DNA from: an uncultured Sutterella sp. | GTDB taxonomy: Bacteria > Pseudomonadota > Gammaproteobacteria > Burkholderiales > Burkholderiaceae_F | Length of the DNA stretch: 64,000 bases | Assembly (NCBI GenBank): GCA_905198475.1 | Contig: CAJKCQ010000003.1 | Location: forward strand, 1-64,000 | Reading direction: 5' to 3' | Shown: piece by piece, positions 1-10,165 of the stretch | How positions within the stretch are numbered: position 1 is the first letter of the stretch | Layout: each line of letters opens with the position of its first letter | Program-made: the position numbers and the translations under genes | The notes under the pieces: generated by a model | What the model was told of the DNA's origin: nothing | Seen by the model: only the letters and a program-made list of their open reading frames with translations | Database searches by the model: none

Positions 1-54
1 AGGCTAGTCAATAAAGGCTCTTTCAAGCCTCTGCCTTTAGGCAGGGGTTATTGA
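1..54 (+). mobile_element. Probable 3' end of an IS200/IS605 tnpB gene with right-end hairpin
   Basis: The first bases read in frame 1 as a short C-terminal tail, LVNKGSFKPLPLGRGY, ending at TGA 52-54. An imperfect hairpin at 28-47 (cctctgcc / ggcagggg, loop ttta) lies over the last codons and is followed by TTATTGAC. A hairpin overlapping the 3' end of tnpB is typical of IS200/IS605 right ends, where it also forms the 3' part of the omega-RNA scaffold. The rest of the element would lie upstream of the window. The identification rests only on this short tail and hairpin, so it is tentative. Confidence 0.4.
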
Positions 55-76
55 CGTTGCTGAAACCTCTGCTTGG

Positions 77-93
77 CGGCGCCTTCGGCGCCG
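77..93 (-). terminator. GC-rich hairpin after rlpA
   Basis: A perfect 7-bp stem (cggcgcc / ggcgccg, 3-nt loop) lies 33 bases past the rlpA stop, with flanking aaacc/ggttt able to extend it. There is no strong T-run on the minus strand, so it may be only a weak terminator of the mreB-rlpA operon. Confidence 0.35.
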
Positions 94-125
94 CGGTTTG
101 GCCCGACAATCCTATGCCCGGCGGA

Positions 126-992
126 CTACTTCTGGATGCTGAAGGCGCTCACGCCGAGCGTCTGGCCGACGGAGCGGGCCGCCTCGGCCGCGCGGTCGCG
201 GGTCAGGCCGCCGCCGGCGACGACGCGCCAGAGCGCGCCGTCGCGCACGATGCGCACCGTATGCGCGTCGCCCGCCGCTTCAAGCACCGCCTGCGCATGC
301 GCGGCGTAGCTCCTCGCGTTCGCCTCCTGCGAGAAGGAGCCGATCTGCACGCCCCAGCCCGCCTGCGGAGCGCTGATGCCCGCATTGGCCGCGGGAGCGG
401 TCCACGTGGGTGCCGTGACCGGGGTCGAGTTCTTGCCCGTGCGCCACGACCCGGAGCGGATCTCATCCCAGGTGAGGCGCGAGACCTCCACCCGGGCGGT
501 GCCGGCGCTCGAGTAGCCGAGCGTCTTCGCGGCCGCGTAGGAGAGGTCGATGATGCGGTTGTGCAGGAAGGGGCCGCGGTCGTTGACGCGCACGATGATC
601 GAGCGGCCGTTCTCGAGGTTCGTCACGCGTGCGTACGAGGGCAGCGGCATCGTCGGATGCGCCGCCGTCGCCTTGTACATGTCGTAGATCTCGCCCGTCG
701 AGGTCTTGTTGCCGTGGAACTGCTTGCCGTACCAGGAGGCGGTGCCGCGCTCGCGCAGCGGCGAGTCCGTGGTGATCGGCGTGTAGCGCGATCCGAGCAC
801 CGTGTAGGGCTTGTTCGCCGCCGTGCGGAAGGGCTCCACCCGCGGTTCGGCGCTTTGTGCTCCCGAGCCGGTGAGGACGGCGGGCGGCCCGTCGTTGCCG
901 TAGTAGCGCGAGCCGGTGGAGCATCCAGAAAGAACGAGTGCGAGCGCCGCTCCGGCGAGGGCGGTCTGAAGAATGAGTTTGCTGCGCCGCAT
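126..992 (-). CDS. rlpA: RlpA-like septal lytic transglycosylase (lipoprotein)
   Basis: 288-aa outer-membrane lipoprotein that cleaves peptidoglycan strands lacking stem peptides, mainly at the septum. The N-terminus MRRSKLILQTALAGAALALV is a lipoprotein signal ending in a lipobox, LSGC. The double-psi beta-barrel domain (about residues 65-155) contains RGTASWYGKQFHG, the TSTGE motif and VRVNDRGPF, with the Asp of NDRGPF expected to be catalytic. A C-terminal SPOR domain (about 205-285, starting GWGVQIGSFS) should bind denuded glycan. The start chosen is the ATG 14 bases after rodA's stop; the reading frame stays open far upstream, but only because it runs antisense-like through rodA. It is the last gene of the elongation operon. 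Family call is secure. Confidence 0.93.
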   Translation of the reverse strand: MRRSKLILQTALAGAALALVLSGCSTGSRYYGNDGPPAVLTGSGAQSAEPRVEPFRTAANKPYTVLGSRYTPITTDSPLRERGTASWYGKQFHGNKTSTGEIYDMYKATAAHPTMPLPSYARVTNLENGRSIIVRVNDRGPFLHNRIIDLSYAAAKTLGYSSAGTARVEVSRLTWDEIRSGSWRTGKNSTPVTAPTWTAPAANAGISAPQAGWGVQIGSFSQEANARSYAAHAQAVLEAAGDAHTVRIVRDGALWRVVAGGGLTRDRAAEAARSVGQTLGVSAFSIQK

Positions 993-1006
993 GGTCCGGC
1001 TGCCTC

Positions 1007-2119
1007 CTAGTCTTTGGATTCCGCGGAGATGGAGAGCAGGATGCCCGTGCAGATGCCGAGAATCAGCAGCGCCGTGCCGCCGTAGCTCATGAAGGGCAGA
1101 GGCACGCCCACCACGGGCAGGATGCCGCTCACCATTCCGATGTTGACGAAGGTGTAGGTGAAGAAGATCACGCCGATCGCGCCCGCGAGGAGCCGTGCGT
1201 AGCGCGTCGGCGCGTACGCGGCGATGTAGAAGCTCCGGGCGACGAGCGCGAGGTACGTCGCGATCAGGAGCGCCGCGCCGACGAAGCCGAACTCCTCGCC
1301 GAAGACGGCGAAGATGAAGTCCGACGTGCGCTCGGGGATGAAGTCGAGGTGCGCCTGCGTGCCCTCCATCCACCCCTTGCCCGTGAGGCCGCCCGAGCCG
1401 ATGGCGATGAGCGCCTGCAGGATGTGGAAGCCCTTGCCGAGCGGGTCGAGCGTCGGGTCGAGGAGCGTCATGATCCGCTCGCGCTGGTAGTCGTGCATGA
1501 GCGTCCAGATGAGCGGCAGCGAGAGGACGAGCAGGCACGCGCAGGCCGCGACGAGCTTCATGCTCACGCCGGCGAAGAAGATCACCGAGAGCCCGGCGAT
1601 GGTGACGAGCACCGACGTGCCGAGGTCGGGCTGCTTGAGAATGAAGGCGACCGGAAGGGCGAGCAGGGCGAGCGCGGCGAAGTGGTCCCACCAGGTGACG
1701 GCGTCGCCGCGCTTCCAGTAGTACCAGGCGAGCATCATCGGCACGGCGAGCTTCATGAGCTCCGAGGGCTGGATGCGCACGCCGACGTTGAGCCAGCGGG
1801 TCGCCCCCTTGACCGTGACGCCGACGACGGCCGTCGCGAGAAGCAGCAGGCACCCGATGATGAAGCACGGCAGCGAAATCCGCTCGATCCACTTCATCGG
1901 CACGAGCGAGACGACGAACATGGCGGCGGCGGCGACGACGATGTTGCGGATCTGGTCCTCGATGCGCCAAGGGAAGGAGTAGCCCGCCGAGAAGAGCGTG
2001 ATGAAGCCCGCCGTGACGAGGCACATCACGATGGCGAGCAGCATGATGTCGAAGCGCATGACGCGCGAAAGGAGCCACCGGCCCGAGAGCGCTCCGAGGC
2101 GTTCAAATTCGTTCTTCAT
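1007..2119 (-). CDS. rodA: RodA, rod-shape SEDS peptidoglycan glycosyltransferase
   Basis: 370-aa polytopic inner-membrane protein of the SEDS family, which polymerises lipid II during lateral wall growth together with its partner transpeptidase PBP2. Length is typical. Visible SEDS signatures include RWLNVGVRIQPSELMKL, KQPDLGTSVLV, the large-loop segment GKGWMEGTQAHLDFIPERTSDFIFA (split here by position, about residues 245-270) and FGEEFGF. The gene starts 6 bases after the mrdA stop, and rlpA follows 14 bases downstream, so the three are surely co-transcribed. The order mreBCD-mrdA-rodA-rlpA is conserved in beta- and gammaproteobacteria. Confidence 0.96.
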   Translation of the reverse strand: MKNEFERLGALSGRWLLSRVMRFDIMLLAIVMCLVTAGFITLFSAGYSFPWRIEDQIRNIVVAAAAMFVVSLVPMKWIERISLPCFIIGCLLLLATAVVGVTVKGATRWLNVGVRIQPSELMKLAVPMMLAWYYWKRGDAVTWWDHFAALALLALPVAFILKQPDLGTSVLVTIAGLSVIFFAGVSMKLVAACACLLVLSLPLIWTLMHDYQRERIMTLLDPTLDPLGKGFHILQALIAIGSGGLTGKGWMEGTQAHLDFIPERTSDFIFAVFGEEFGFVGAALLIATYLALVARSFYIAAYAPTRYARLLAGAIGVIFFTYTFVNIGMVSGILPVVGVPLPFMSYGGTALLILGICTGILLSISAESKD

Positions 2120-2125
2120 CGCGGG

Positions 2126-4054
2126 TCACCTTGCGGAGACGGAGCGCTTGGGCTCCTGCTTGGGCTTGACGAGCGGCACGCCCTTCGGGGGCGGCAGGCC
2201 GAGCGTGTTCTCTCCCGTGAGCCAGTAGTCCATCATCGTGCGCGCCACGGGCGCCGCGGCCCGCGCGCCGAAGCCGCCGTTCTCAACCAGGACGGCGAGG
2301 GCGATGCGCGGGTTCTTCGCGGGCGCAAAGGCGATGAAGAGCGCGTGGTCATGGTGCTGGCGCGCGACCTTCTTCTCGTCGTACTTCGCGTCCTGGGCGA
2401 TGCTCACGACCTGCGCGGTGCCGGTCTTCCCGGCGGCGCTGTAGGGCGCGCCCTGGAAGACGGTGCGCGCCGTGCCGATGCGCGTCACGTCCTCCATGCC
2501 GGCGATCACGACGTCGATGTTGGCGGGCTTGAGCGGAATCCGTCCCTCGGGCTCCGCGTCGATCCGGCGCTCCTCGCCCGTCATCGGATCCTCGACGGAG
2601 GCGACGAGGTGCGGCGTCATGACGACGCCGCGGTTGGCGAGCGTCGCCGTGGCGTGGGCGAGCTGCAGCAGCGTGAAGGCGTTGTAGCCCTGGCCGATGC
2701 CGAGAGAAGGCGTGTCGCCGAGGTACCAGGGCTCCTTGATGCGCCGCTCCTTCCATTCGCGGTTGGGCAGGTTGCCCTGCTGTTCGCCCACGAGGTCGAT
2801 GCCGGTCTTCTGGCCGAACTTCCACTGCCGCATGAAGTCGTAGATGCCGTCCACGCCGATCTGCGTGGCGAGCCAGTAGTAGTAGATGTCGGACGAGATG
2901 GCGATCGACCGGCGCAGGTTGAGCAGCCCCTTGGGCGAGCCCGTGACGTCGCGGAACTTGTGGTTGCCCACCTGGAAGACACCCGTGTCGTTGAGCATGT
3001 AGTCGGCCGTCACGGCGCCGCGCTCGAGGCCCGCGAGCGCCATGAAAGGCTTGTAGGTCGAGCCGATCGGGTAGATGCCGCGCATCGCACGGTTGAGGAG
3101 CGGCTTTTCGGGCGACGTGGTGAGGTAGTTCCACGAGTCCGGGTCGATGCCGCCCGGAAAGAGGTTCGGGTCGTAGGTGGGGAGCGACGCGAAGGCGAGC
3201 ACGCCTCCGGTCTTCGGCTCGATCGCGATCACGGCGCCCGTTCTGCCCTTCATCGCCTCCTCGGCGACCCGCTGCAGGTTCATGTCCACCGTGAGCGTCA
3301 GGTTTTTGCCCGGGCGGGCCGGAACGAGGTCGAGCGTGCGCACGGAGCGCCCGCCCGCGGTGATCTCAAGGGTTTCGTGGCCGGGCGTGCCGTGCAGGTC
3401 GTTCTCGTAGCTGCGCTCAAGCCCCACCTTGCCGATCTCGCGCTCGCCCTGATAGAGCTCGAGGAGCCCTTCGGCCTCGAGGCGCGACTTGTCGGCGAGC
3501 GAGAGCGAGCCGACGTACCCGGTGATGTGGCTGCCGAGCGCCTTCAGGGGGTAGATGCGGTGCTCGCGCTGATTGAGCTCCACGCCCTGGAAGCGCCAGC
3601 GCTGACCGGTGAAGACCGCGGCCTCTTCGTCGGTGAGGTCGGTGCGGATCGGAATGCCGTCGTAGCGGTTGAGGTCCTCGCGCAGCCGCCGGAAGCGCCG
3701 TCTGTCCGCCGGCGTGATGGTGATGACTGCGCAGAGCCGGTCGATGAGCCGGTCCACCGGCTCGGCCGTCTGGTCGATCGTGATCTCGAGCGACCAGGCG
3801 AGGCGGTTGCCCGCGATCAGGGTGCCGTTGCGGTCGAAGATCAGCCCGCGCGAGCCCTGCGTCGTCGTGGTTACCGTGCGGTTCTGCTCGGCGCGCTGCT
3901 GATAGGCGTCCTGGCGGATGATCTGCAGCCAGGCGAGGCGTCCGAGGAGGATCGTGAGGCAGAGCACCACCAGGCCGAAGGCGAAGACGAGCCTGCGGCG
4001 GAACGGACCGACGTCCTTGTCGGCCTCCTTGAATTCGAGGGATTCGAGCGCCAT
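2126..4054 (-). CDS. mrdA: Penicillin-binding protein 2 (elongasome transpeptidase)
   Basis: 642-aa class B PBP that cross-links peptidoglycan in the elongasome. One N-terminal membrane helix lies at about residues 20-45 (LVFAFGLVVLCLTILLGRLA), followed by the PBP dimerisation domain (about 60-240) and the transpeptidase domain (about 265-610). The active-site motifs are present: STYK in PIGSTYKPFMAL (SxxK nucleophile), SSD for SxN in AISSDIYYYW, and KTGTAQ. The C-terminus is basic (KPKQEPKRSVSAR). It sits between mreD and rodA with short spacers (27 and 6 bases). Beta-lactam sensitivity of shape maintenance would map here. Confidence 0.96.
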   Translation of the reverse strand: MALESLEFKEADKDVGPFRRRLVFAFGLVVLCLTILLGRLAWLQIIRQDAYQQRAEQNRTVTTTTQGSRGLIFDRNGTLIAGNRLAWSLEITIDQTAEPVDRLIDRLCAVITITPADRRRFRRLREDLNRYDGIPIRTDLTDEEAAVFTGQRWRFQGVELNQREHRIYPLKALGSHITGYVGSLSLADKSRLEAEGLLELYQGEREIGKVGLERSYENDLHGTPGHETLEITAGGRSVRTLDLVPARPGKNLTLTVDMNLQRVAEEAMKGRTGAVIAIEPKTGGVLAFASLPTYDPNLFPGGIDPDSWNYLTTSPEKPLLNRAMRGIYPIGSTYKPFMALAGLERGAVTADYMLNDTGVFQVGNHKFRDVTGSPKGLLNLRRSIAISSDIYYYWLATQIGVDGIYDFMRQWKFGQKTGIDLVGEQQGNLPNREWKERRIKEPWYLGDTPSLGIGQGYNAFTLLQLAHATATLANRGVVMTPHLVASVEDPMTGEERRIDAEPEGRIPLKPANIDVVIAGMEDVTRIGTARTVFQGAPYSAAGKTGTAQVVSIAQDAKYDEKKVARQHHDHALFIAFAPAKNPRIALAVLVENGGFGARAAAPVARTMMDYWLTGENTLGLPPPKGVPLVKPKQEPKRSVSAR

Positions 4055-4081
4055 CGCCTCAGTCTCCGTCGAGGCGGCGGG

Positions 4082-4609
4082 TCAGAGCGAAACCGCGCGG
4101 GATTCGCGCGGCACGAGGAGCTTCGACCAGACGGGCCAGATGAGCGTGCCCGTGAAGCTCGAGAGGAACCACTCCCAGCCCGGCCACAGGCCGTCGAACC
4201 AGAGGCGCACGAGCATCACGAGGACCTGCGAGAGCAGGAGGAGCGGCAGCAGGTGCAGGCTCTGCCCGACGAGGTTGAACCAGGCCATGCGGCGCGCGAG
4301 CGTCGTCGTGAAGTAGCAGAGCGTGACGAAGGCGAGCGCCTGCTGCCCGAGGACCGATCCGTTGATCACGTCCATCAGGATGCCGCAGCAGAAGGCGACG
4401 GTCATGCCGGCGCTCTCGGGCTGGCGCAGGGTCCAGAAGACGATCGTGAGCGCGAGGAAGTTCGGCATCCAGAACCACTGCGCCGTGGAGATGCTGAGCA
4501 CGAACGCGGCGAGGAACGTGAAGAGCACCCACCAGCCGGACGCGGGGTGCGCGAGGCGCCCGGCGCCGGGTTCCTGCTCGAGCGAGGGGAGGGATGAGTC
4601 GCCCTTCAT
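4082..4609 (-). CDS. mreD: MreD, rod-shape-determining membrane protein
   Basis: 175-aa hydrophobic protein with about five predicted membrane spans, for example GWWVLFTFLAAFVLSI near residue 25 and LLPLLLLSQVLVMLVRLWF near residue 125. It connects MreB/MreC with the periplasmic synthases RodA and PBP2. Sequence conservation in this family is low, so the call depends on size, hydropathy and position: its ATG overlaps the mreC stop by four bases (ATGA, 4606-4609) and mrdA follows after 27 bases. It resembles the slightly longer proteobacterial MreD, with a soluble N-terminal leader of about 20 residues. Confidence 0.92.
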   Translation of the reverse strand: MKGDSSLPSLEQEPGAGRLAHPASGWWVLFTFLAAFVLSISTAQWFWMPNFLALTIVFWTLRQPESAGMTVAFCCGILMDVINGSVLGQQALAFVTLCYFTTTLARRMAWFNLVGQSLHLLPLLLLSQVLVMLVRLWFDGLWPGWEWFLSSFTGTLIWPVWSKLLVPRESRAVSL

Positions 4610-5499
4610 CGACGGGACCTCCTTTCAAAACGCGAGGCGGGCGCGGTCTCATCGAGCTCCGCGGCGGGATTGGGATTGGTGAGCACGACCGTGGCGAACT
4701 GCACGCTCCCGAGGTCGGCGGCGGGCCGGGCCGTGACGCGCTGATAGGGTTCGCCCGGCTGGTAGCCCGCGCCGAGCACCACCGCGGCGGGAATCTGCTT
4801 CGGGAAGAGGTGGTCGAGCCCGGAGGTGACGAGCTCGTCGCCCGCGCGGATGTCGGCCGAGGGGAGCGCGAAGAGCACCGAGAGCTCGTCTTCGCCCGTG
4901 CCCGCGAGAATGAAGAAGGCGCCGGTGCGGCGGTTGACGACGGAGATCCTCAGCGTGTGGTCGCTGATGAGCGTCACCTCGGAGAGGCGGTTCACGACGC
5001 GCGAGACCTGGCCGAGGACGCCGAAGGGCCCGATCACGGGCATGCCGACGGCGAGGCCTTCGCGCGCGCCGATGTTGAGCTGGATGCGCCGCGAGAACGG
5101 ATCGGTGATGCGGCCGATCACCTCGGCCGTGGCGACCTTGTCTGCGGTGCGCGGGACGGCGGAGATGAGGCGCCGCAGCGTCTCGTTCTCCTGCTGGAAC
5201 TCCTCGTAGCGGGCGGCCTTGAGCTGCAGGAGCTGGTTCTCGTGCGAGAGGCGCTGCACCTCCTCGTTGAGGCGCCGCTTGCTCATGAAGTAGCCCTCGG
5301 CGCTCCCGACCCACCGCGCGGGCATGCCGATTGCCTCCACCACGGGGGAGGTGAAGCTCACGATGGTGCTCCGTACGCCGTCGAGTGCCTTGAGGCGGCC
5401 GTCCACGAGGATGGCCGCCAGGGAGAGCATCAGAAAGAAGAGGAAGCGCGCTCTCGCGGAGACGCCTTGACGAAAGAGCGGCGGCGCACCGTAGGCCAT
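4606..5499 (-). CDS. mreC: MreC, rod-shape-determining scaffold protein
   Basis: 297-aa bitopic protein. A short cytoplasmic start (MAYGAPPLFRQGVSAR) and one membrane helix (FLFFLMLSLAAILV, about residues 18-32) precede a coiled coil (about 70-115, KRRLNEEVQRLSHENQLLQL). The periplasmic beta-barrel domains follow, with the family motif IGPFGVLGQV at about 150-160 and GDELVTSGLDHLFPKQIPAAVV at about 230-250. It couples MreB to PBP2/RodA. The start is the first ATG, 8 bases after the mreB stop; the open frame continues upstream only inside mreB. The Pro/Glu/Arg-rich tail after residue 270 is probably disordered. Confidence 0.95.
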   Translation of the reverse strand: MAYGAPPLFRQGVSARARFLFFLMLSLAAILVDGRLKALDGVRSTIVSFTSPVVEAIGMPARWVGSAEGYFMSKRRLNEEVQRLSHENQLLQLKAARYEEFQQENETLRRLISAVPRTADKVATAEVIGRITDPFSRRIQLNIGAREGLAVGMPVIGPFGVLGQVSRVVNRLSEVTLISDHTLRISVVNRRTGAFFILAGTGEDELSVLFALPSADIRAGDELVTSGLDHLFPKQIPAAVVLGAGYQPGEPYQRVTARPAADLGSVQFATVVLTNPNPAAELDETAPASRFERRSRR

Positions 5500-5507
5500 C
5501 TGCGGGA

Positions 5508-6788
<1,281 letters not shown>

Positions 6789-7076
6789 ATGCCTTTAAGC
6801 GCTGGCGACATCCGCCGCATCGCAGATCTCGGCCGCATCGACATTTCTGAAGAGCAGATCAAAGTCATGCAGGACGAGCTCAATGACATTTTCCAGATGA
6901 TCGAGGAGATCCGCTCCGTCAACACCGACGGCGTCGAGCCGATGCCCAATCCGCACGACGGCGTCGAGCGTCTGCGCGAAGACCTCGTCACCGAAGGCAA
7001 TCACCGCGCCGAGAACATGAAGAACGCCCCGGAGCAGTCCGAGGGGTACTTCCTCGTGCCGCAGGTGATCGAATAA
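6789..7076 (+). CDS. gatC: Asp/Glu-tRNA amidotransferase subunit C
   Basis: 95-aa small subunit that wraps around GatA and stabilises the GatCAB complex. The family pattern is complete: an N-terminal helix [21 protein letters not shown], then [19 protein letters not shown] and a C-terminal segment ending [17 protein letters not shown]. The start ATG at 6789 gives the conserved beginning; the frame is open 29 codons further up without similarity. It heads the gatCAB operon, with gatA 26 bases downstream. Confidence 0.96.
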   Translation: MPLSAGDIRRIADLGRIDISEEQIKVMQDELNDIFQMIEEIRSVNTDGVEPMPNPHDGVERLREDLVTEGNHRAENMKNAPEQSEGYFLVPQVIE

Positions 7077-7102
7077 CGCTCTCCGAGAAGAGATACGCCA
7101 TC

Positions 7103-8557
7103 ATGGAAAATGCATTCGTCTCCGTCGCCGAGCTCTCCCGGCGGCTTATGAACCGCGAGGTGTCCGCCGTCGAGCTCGCCCGCGGCTACCTTGAGCGCAT
7201 CGAGGCGCACAAGTCCCTCAACGCCTTCCTCGACGTCCGTCCCGAAGAGACCCTGAAGCAGGCCGAGGCCGCCGACCGTCTCATCGCCGAAGGCAAGGCC
7301 GGTCCTCTCGCGGGCGTGCCGATCGCCCACAAGGACATCTTCGTCACCAAGGAGTGGGCCTCCACCGCCGCGAGCCGCATGCTCGAGGGCTACATGAGCC
7401 CCTTTGACGCCACGGTCGTGCGCCAGCTCAAGGCGGCCGGCATGGTCTGCCTCGGCAAGCTCAACTGCGACGAGTTCGCGATGGGCTCGGGCAATGAGAA
7501 CTCCGCCTACGGGCGCGTGGGCAACCCCTGGGACGCCAACGCCGTCCCGGGCGGCTCCTCGGGCGGTTCGGCCGCCGCGGTGGCCGCCGGCCTCGCGCCG
7601 ATCGTCACCGGCACCGACACGGGCGGCTCCATCCGCGAGCCGGCCTCCTTCACGGGCGTCACGGGCATGAAGCCCACCTACGGGCGTCCCTCGCGCCTCG
7701 GCATGATCGCCTTCGCCTCGTCGCTCGACACGGCGGGCCTTCTCGCGCACTCGGCCGAGGACTGCGCGCTTGTTCTCGGCTCCATGGTCGGCCACGACCC
7801 CTGGGACTCGACGAGCGTGGACATGCCCGCCGAGGACTTCACGCGCGATCTCGAGAAGCCCGTGAAGGGCATGCGCATCGGCGTGCCCCGCTCCTGGATG
7901 GGCGAGGGGCTCGACGCCGAAGTGCGCGCCTCGATCGACGCGGCGCTCGACTTCTACCGCCGTGAAGGCGCCGAGATCGTGGACATAGAGCTGCCGATGG
8001 CGAAGCTCGGCGTCCCGGTCTACTACGTCGTCGCCTGCGCCGAGGCGAGCACGAACCTCTCGCGCTACGACGGCGTGCGCTACGGCCACCGCGCCGCCGA
8101 GTACACCGACATCGAGAGCATGATGAAGCGCTCGCGCGACGAAGGGTTCGGCGCCGAACCGAAGCGCCGCATCATGATCGGCACCTACGTGCTCTCGCAC
8201 GGCTACTACGACGCCTACTACCTCAAGGCGCAGCGCGTGCGCCGCCTGATCGCCCAGGAGTTCCACGAGACGTTCCGCCGCGTGGACGCGATCGCCTGCC
8301 CGGTCTCGACGGGCACGGCCTACGACTTCGGCGCCAACGCCGATCCGGTCTCGGCCTACCTCTCGGACCTCTACACGGTGCCCGCCTCGCTCGCCGGCCT
8401 GCCCGGCGTGGCGATGCCCTGCGGCATCCACTCGAACGGCCGTCCGATCGGCCTGCAGCTGCTCGGCGAGCACTTCACGGAAGCGCGCCTCCTGCAGCTC
8501 GCCCACGCCTGGCAGCGCGCCACCGACTGGCACCAGCGCCGCCCGGCGGGTTATTGA
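7103..8557 (+). CDS. gatA: Asp/Glu-tRNA amidotransferase subunit A
   Basis: 484-aa amidase-signature enzyme. It hydrolyses glutamine and supplies ammonia for conversion of Glu-tRNA(Gln) and/or Asp-tRNA(Asn). The catalytic triad of the amidase signature is visible: Lys in [12 protein letters not shown], the cis-Ser in the glycine/serine-rich segment [14 protein letters not shown], and the nucleophilic Ser in [12 protein letters not shown]. Length is normal. Presence of the whole gatCAB set implies at least one misacylation pathway, most likely for glutamine and/or asparagine; which one cannot be read from this window. Confidence 0.98.
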   Translation: MENAFVSVAELSRRLMNREVSAVELARGYLERIEAHKSLNAFLDVRPEETLKQAEAADRLIAEGKAGPLAGVPIAHKDIFVTKEWASTAASRMLEGYMSPFDATVVRQLKAAGMVCLGKLNCDEFAMGSGNENSAYGRVGNPWDANAVPGGSSGGSAAAVAAGLAPIVTGTDTGGSIREPASFTGVTGMKPTYGRPSRLGMIAFASSLDTAGLLAHSAEDCALVLGSMVGHDPWDSTSVDMPAEDFTRDLEKPVKGMRIGVPRSWMGEGLDAEVRASIDAALDFYRREGAEIVDIELPMAKLGVPVYYVVACAEASTNLSRYDGVRYGHRAAEYTDIESMMKRSRDEGFGAEPKRRIMIGTYVLSHGYYDAYYLKAQRVRRLIAQEFHETFRRVDAIACPVSTGTAYDFGANADPVSAYLSDLYTVPASLAGLPGVAMPCGIHSNGRPIGLQLLGEHFTEARLLQLAHAWQRATDWHQRRPAGY

Positions 8558-8579
8558 GAAACCGCGCGATCAGGAAAGG

Positions 8580-10043
8580 ATGCTTTCAAAAATGAAGTGG
8601 GAAGTTGTCATCGGTCTTGAGACGCACGTTCAGCTCTCGACCCATTCCAAGATTTTCTCGGGCGCGCCCTGCCATTTCGGCGACGAGCCCAACGTGAACG
8701 CCTGCTACGTGGACCTCGCCCTGCCGGGCGCGCTCCCGGTGCTCAACCGCGGTGCGGTCGAGCGCGCGATCCGCTTCGGCCTCGCGATCGGGGCGCGCGT
8801 CGCGAACCACTCGGTTTTCGACCGCAAGAACTATTTCTATCCCGACCTTCCGAAGGGCTACCAGATCAGCCAGTTCGAGCTGCCGATCGTGGTGGGCGGC
8901 AAGCTCACCTTCGCCGTCGAGCCGAAGAACGGCGAGCCCTACATGAAGACGATCAACCTTACGCGCGCGCACCTAGAGGAGGACGCCGGCAAGTCCGTCC
9001 ACGGCATCGTGCACGGCCACTCCGGCATCGACCTCAACCGCGCCGGCACGCCGCTCCTTGAGATCGTGACCGAACCGGAGCTGCGCTCGGCTGCGGAGGC
9101 CGTGGGCTACGCCCGCGCGCTCCACGCGCTCGTGGTCTGGCTCGGCATGTCCCGCGGCAACATGCAGGAAGGCAACTTCCGCTGCGACGCCAACGTCTCC
9201 GTGCGCCCCATGGGCGAGACAAAGTTCGGCACGCGCTGCGAGATCAAGAACCTCAACTCCTTCCGCTTCCTCGAGGAGGCGATCAACTACGAGGTCGAGC
9301 GCCAGATCGAGATCATCGAGGGCGGCGGCAAGATCGTGCAGGCGACGCGCCTCTATGACCCCGACAAGGGCGAGACGCGTCTGATGCGCACGAAGGAGGA
9401 CTCGATGGACTACCGCTACTTCCCGGATCCCGATCTCCTGCCGCTCGAGGTGAGCGACGAGTGGATCGCCCGCGTGAAGAGCGAAATGCCCGAGCTGCCC
9501 GATGAAATGCGCGTCCGTCTGATGAAGGACTTCGGCCTCTCCGAGTACGACGCCACCATCCTCACGGGCGGCCGCGACATCGCCGACTACTACGTCGCCG
9601 TCGCCGACGGCGTGAAGGACAAGAAGATCGCCGCCAACTGGGTGATGGGCGAAGTCGCCGCCGCGGTCAATCAGACCGAGGGCCTCACCTTCGCCTCCGC
9701 GCCCGTCACGCCCGCGCTTCTCGCGAAGCTCATCGGCCGCATCGCCGACGGCACGATCTCCAACAAGGGCGCGCGCGAGGTCTTCACCGCGCTCTGGTCG
9801 GGCGAAGGCAAGGACGTGGACGCCGTGATCGAGGCGAAGGGCCTCAAGCAGATCTCCGACGCGGGAGCCCTCGAGGCGATCGTGGACGAGGTGATCACGA
9901 AGAACCAGAAGTCCGTCGATGAGTTCAAGGCCGGCAAGGAGAAGGCGCTCAACGCCTTGGTCGGCCAGTGCATGAAGGCGACGAAGGGCAAGGCCAACCC
10001 GGGCCAGCTCAACGCGCTGCTGCGCAAGCGCATCGCCGGCTGA
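8580..10043 (+). CDS. gatB: Asp/Glu-tRNA amidotransferase subunit B
   Basis: 487-aa tRNA-binding kinase subunit that activates the misacylated Glu or Asp with ATP and transfers ammonia from GatA. The beginning [15 protein letters not shown] and the motifs [10 protein letters not shown] and [22 protein letters not shown] match the family; the C-terminal YqeY-like helical domain occupies about residues 340-487. Two starts are possible: ATG 8580 immediately behind AGGAAAGG, or ATG 8592, which gives the conserved MKWEVV beginning and a better-spaced ribosome site. The longer form is listed. Confidence 0.97.
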   Translation: MLSKMKWEVVIGLETHVQLSTHSKIFSGAPCHFGDEPNVNACYVDLALPGALPVLNRGAVERAIRFGLAIGARVANHSVFDRKNYFYPDLPKGYQISQFELPIVVGGKLTFAVEPKNGEPYMKTINLTRAHLEEDAGKSVHGIVHGHSGIDLNRAGTPLLEIVTEPELRSAAEAVGYARALHALVVWLGMSRGNMQEGNFRCDANVSVRPMGETKFGTRCEIKNLNSFRFLEEAINYEVERQIEIIEGGGKIVQATRLYDPDKGETRLMRTKEDSMDYRYFPDPDLLPLEVSDEWIARVKSEMPELPDEMRVRLMKDFGLSEYDATILTGGRDIADYYVAVADGVKDKKIAANWVMGEVAAAVNQTEGLTFASAPVTPALLAKLIGRIADGTISNKGAREVFTALWSGEGKDVDAVIEAKGLKQISDAGALEAIVDEVITKNQKSVDEFKAGKEKALNALVGQCMKATKGKANPGQLNALLRKRIAG

Positions 10044-10067
10044 CGCTCCGCCGTCCGCTGAGGCATG

Positions 10068-10107
10068 AAGAAGCCCGGGGTCCCTCGAGGGGATTCCCGG
10101 GCTTCTT
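10068..10107 (+). terminator. Bidirectional terminator between gatB and pyrE
   Basis: A 12-bp stem (10068-10079 with 10096-10107, aagaagcccggg / cccgggcttctt) has a smaller ccctcgaggg hairpin in its loop and ends in TTT on the plus strand. It lies 24 bases after the gatB stop and between convergent genes, so it can serve both strands. Confidence 0.75.
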
Positions 10108-10115
10108 TGCAGGCG

Positions 10116-10151
10116 GCGCGGGGACGGTTCCACGTGGAACCGTCCCCGCGC
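10116..10151. repeat. 36-bp perfect palindrome containing a parS-like core
   Basis: Every base from 10116 to 10151 pairs with its mirror around 10133/10134. The centre 10126-10141 reads GGTTCCACGTGGAACC, which shares the GTTCCACGTGGAAC core of the ParB-binding parS consensus. It lies between convergent gatB and pyrE, just past the terminator. As RNA it would fold into a long hairpin without a T-run, so a DNA-binding role fits better than termination. Confidence 0.6.
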
Positions 10152-10165
10152 AGAAGCCGTCCGGA

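Noticed and set aside
1349..4597. Very long open frame (1082 codons) on the plus strand opposite rodA, mrdA and mreD
   Set aside because: Composition is Arg/Glu/Asp/His-rich antisense of GC-rich genes; the minus strand encodes complete conserved proteins.
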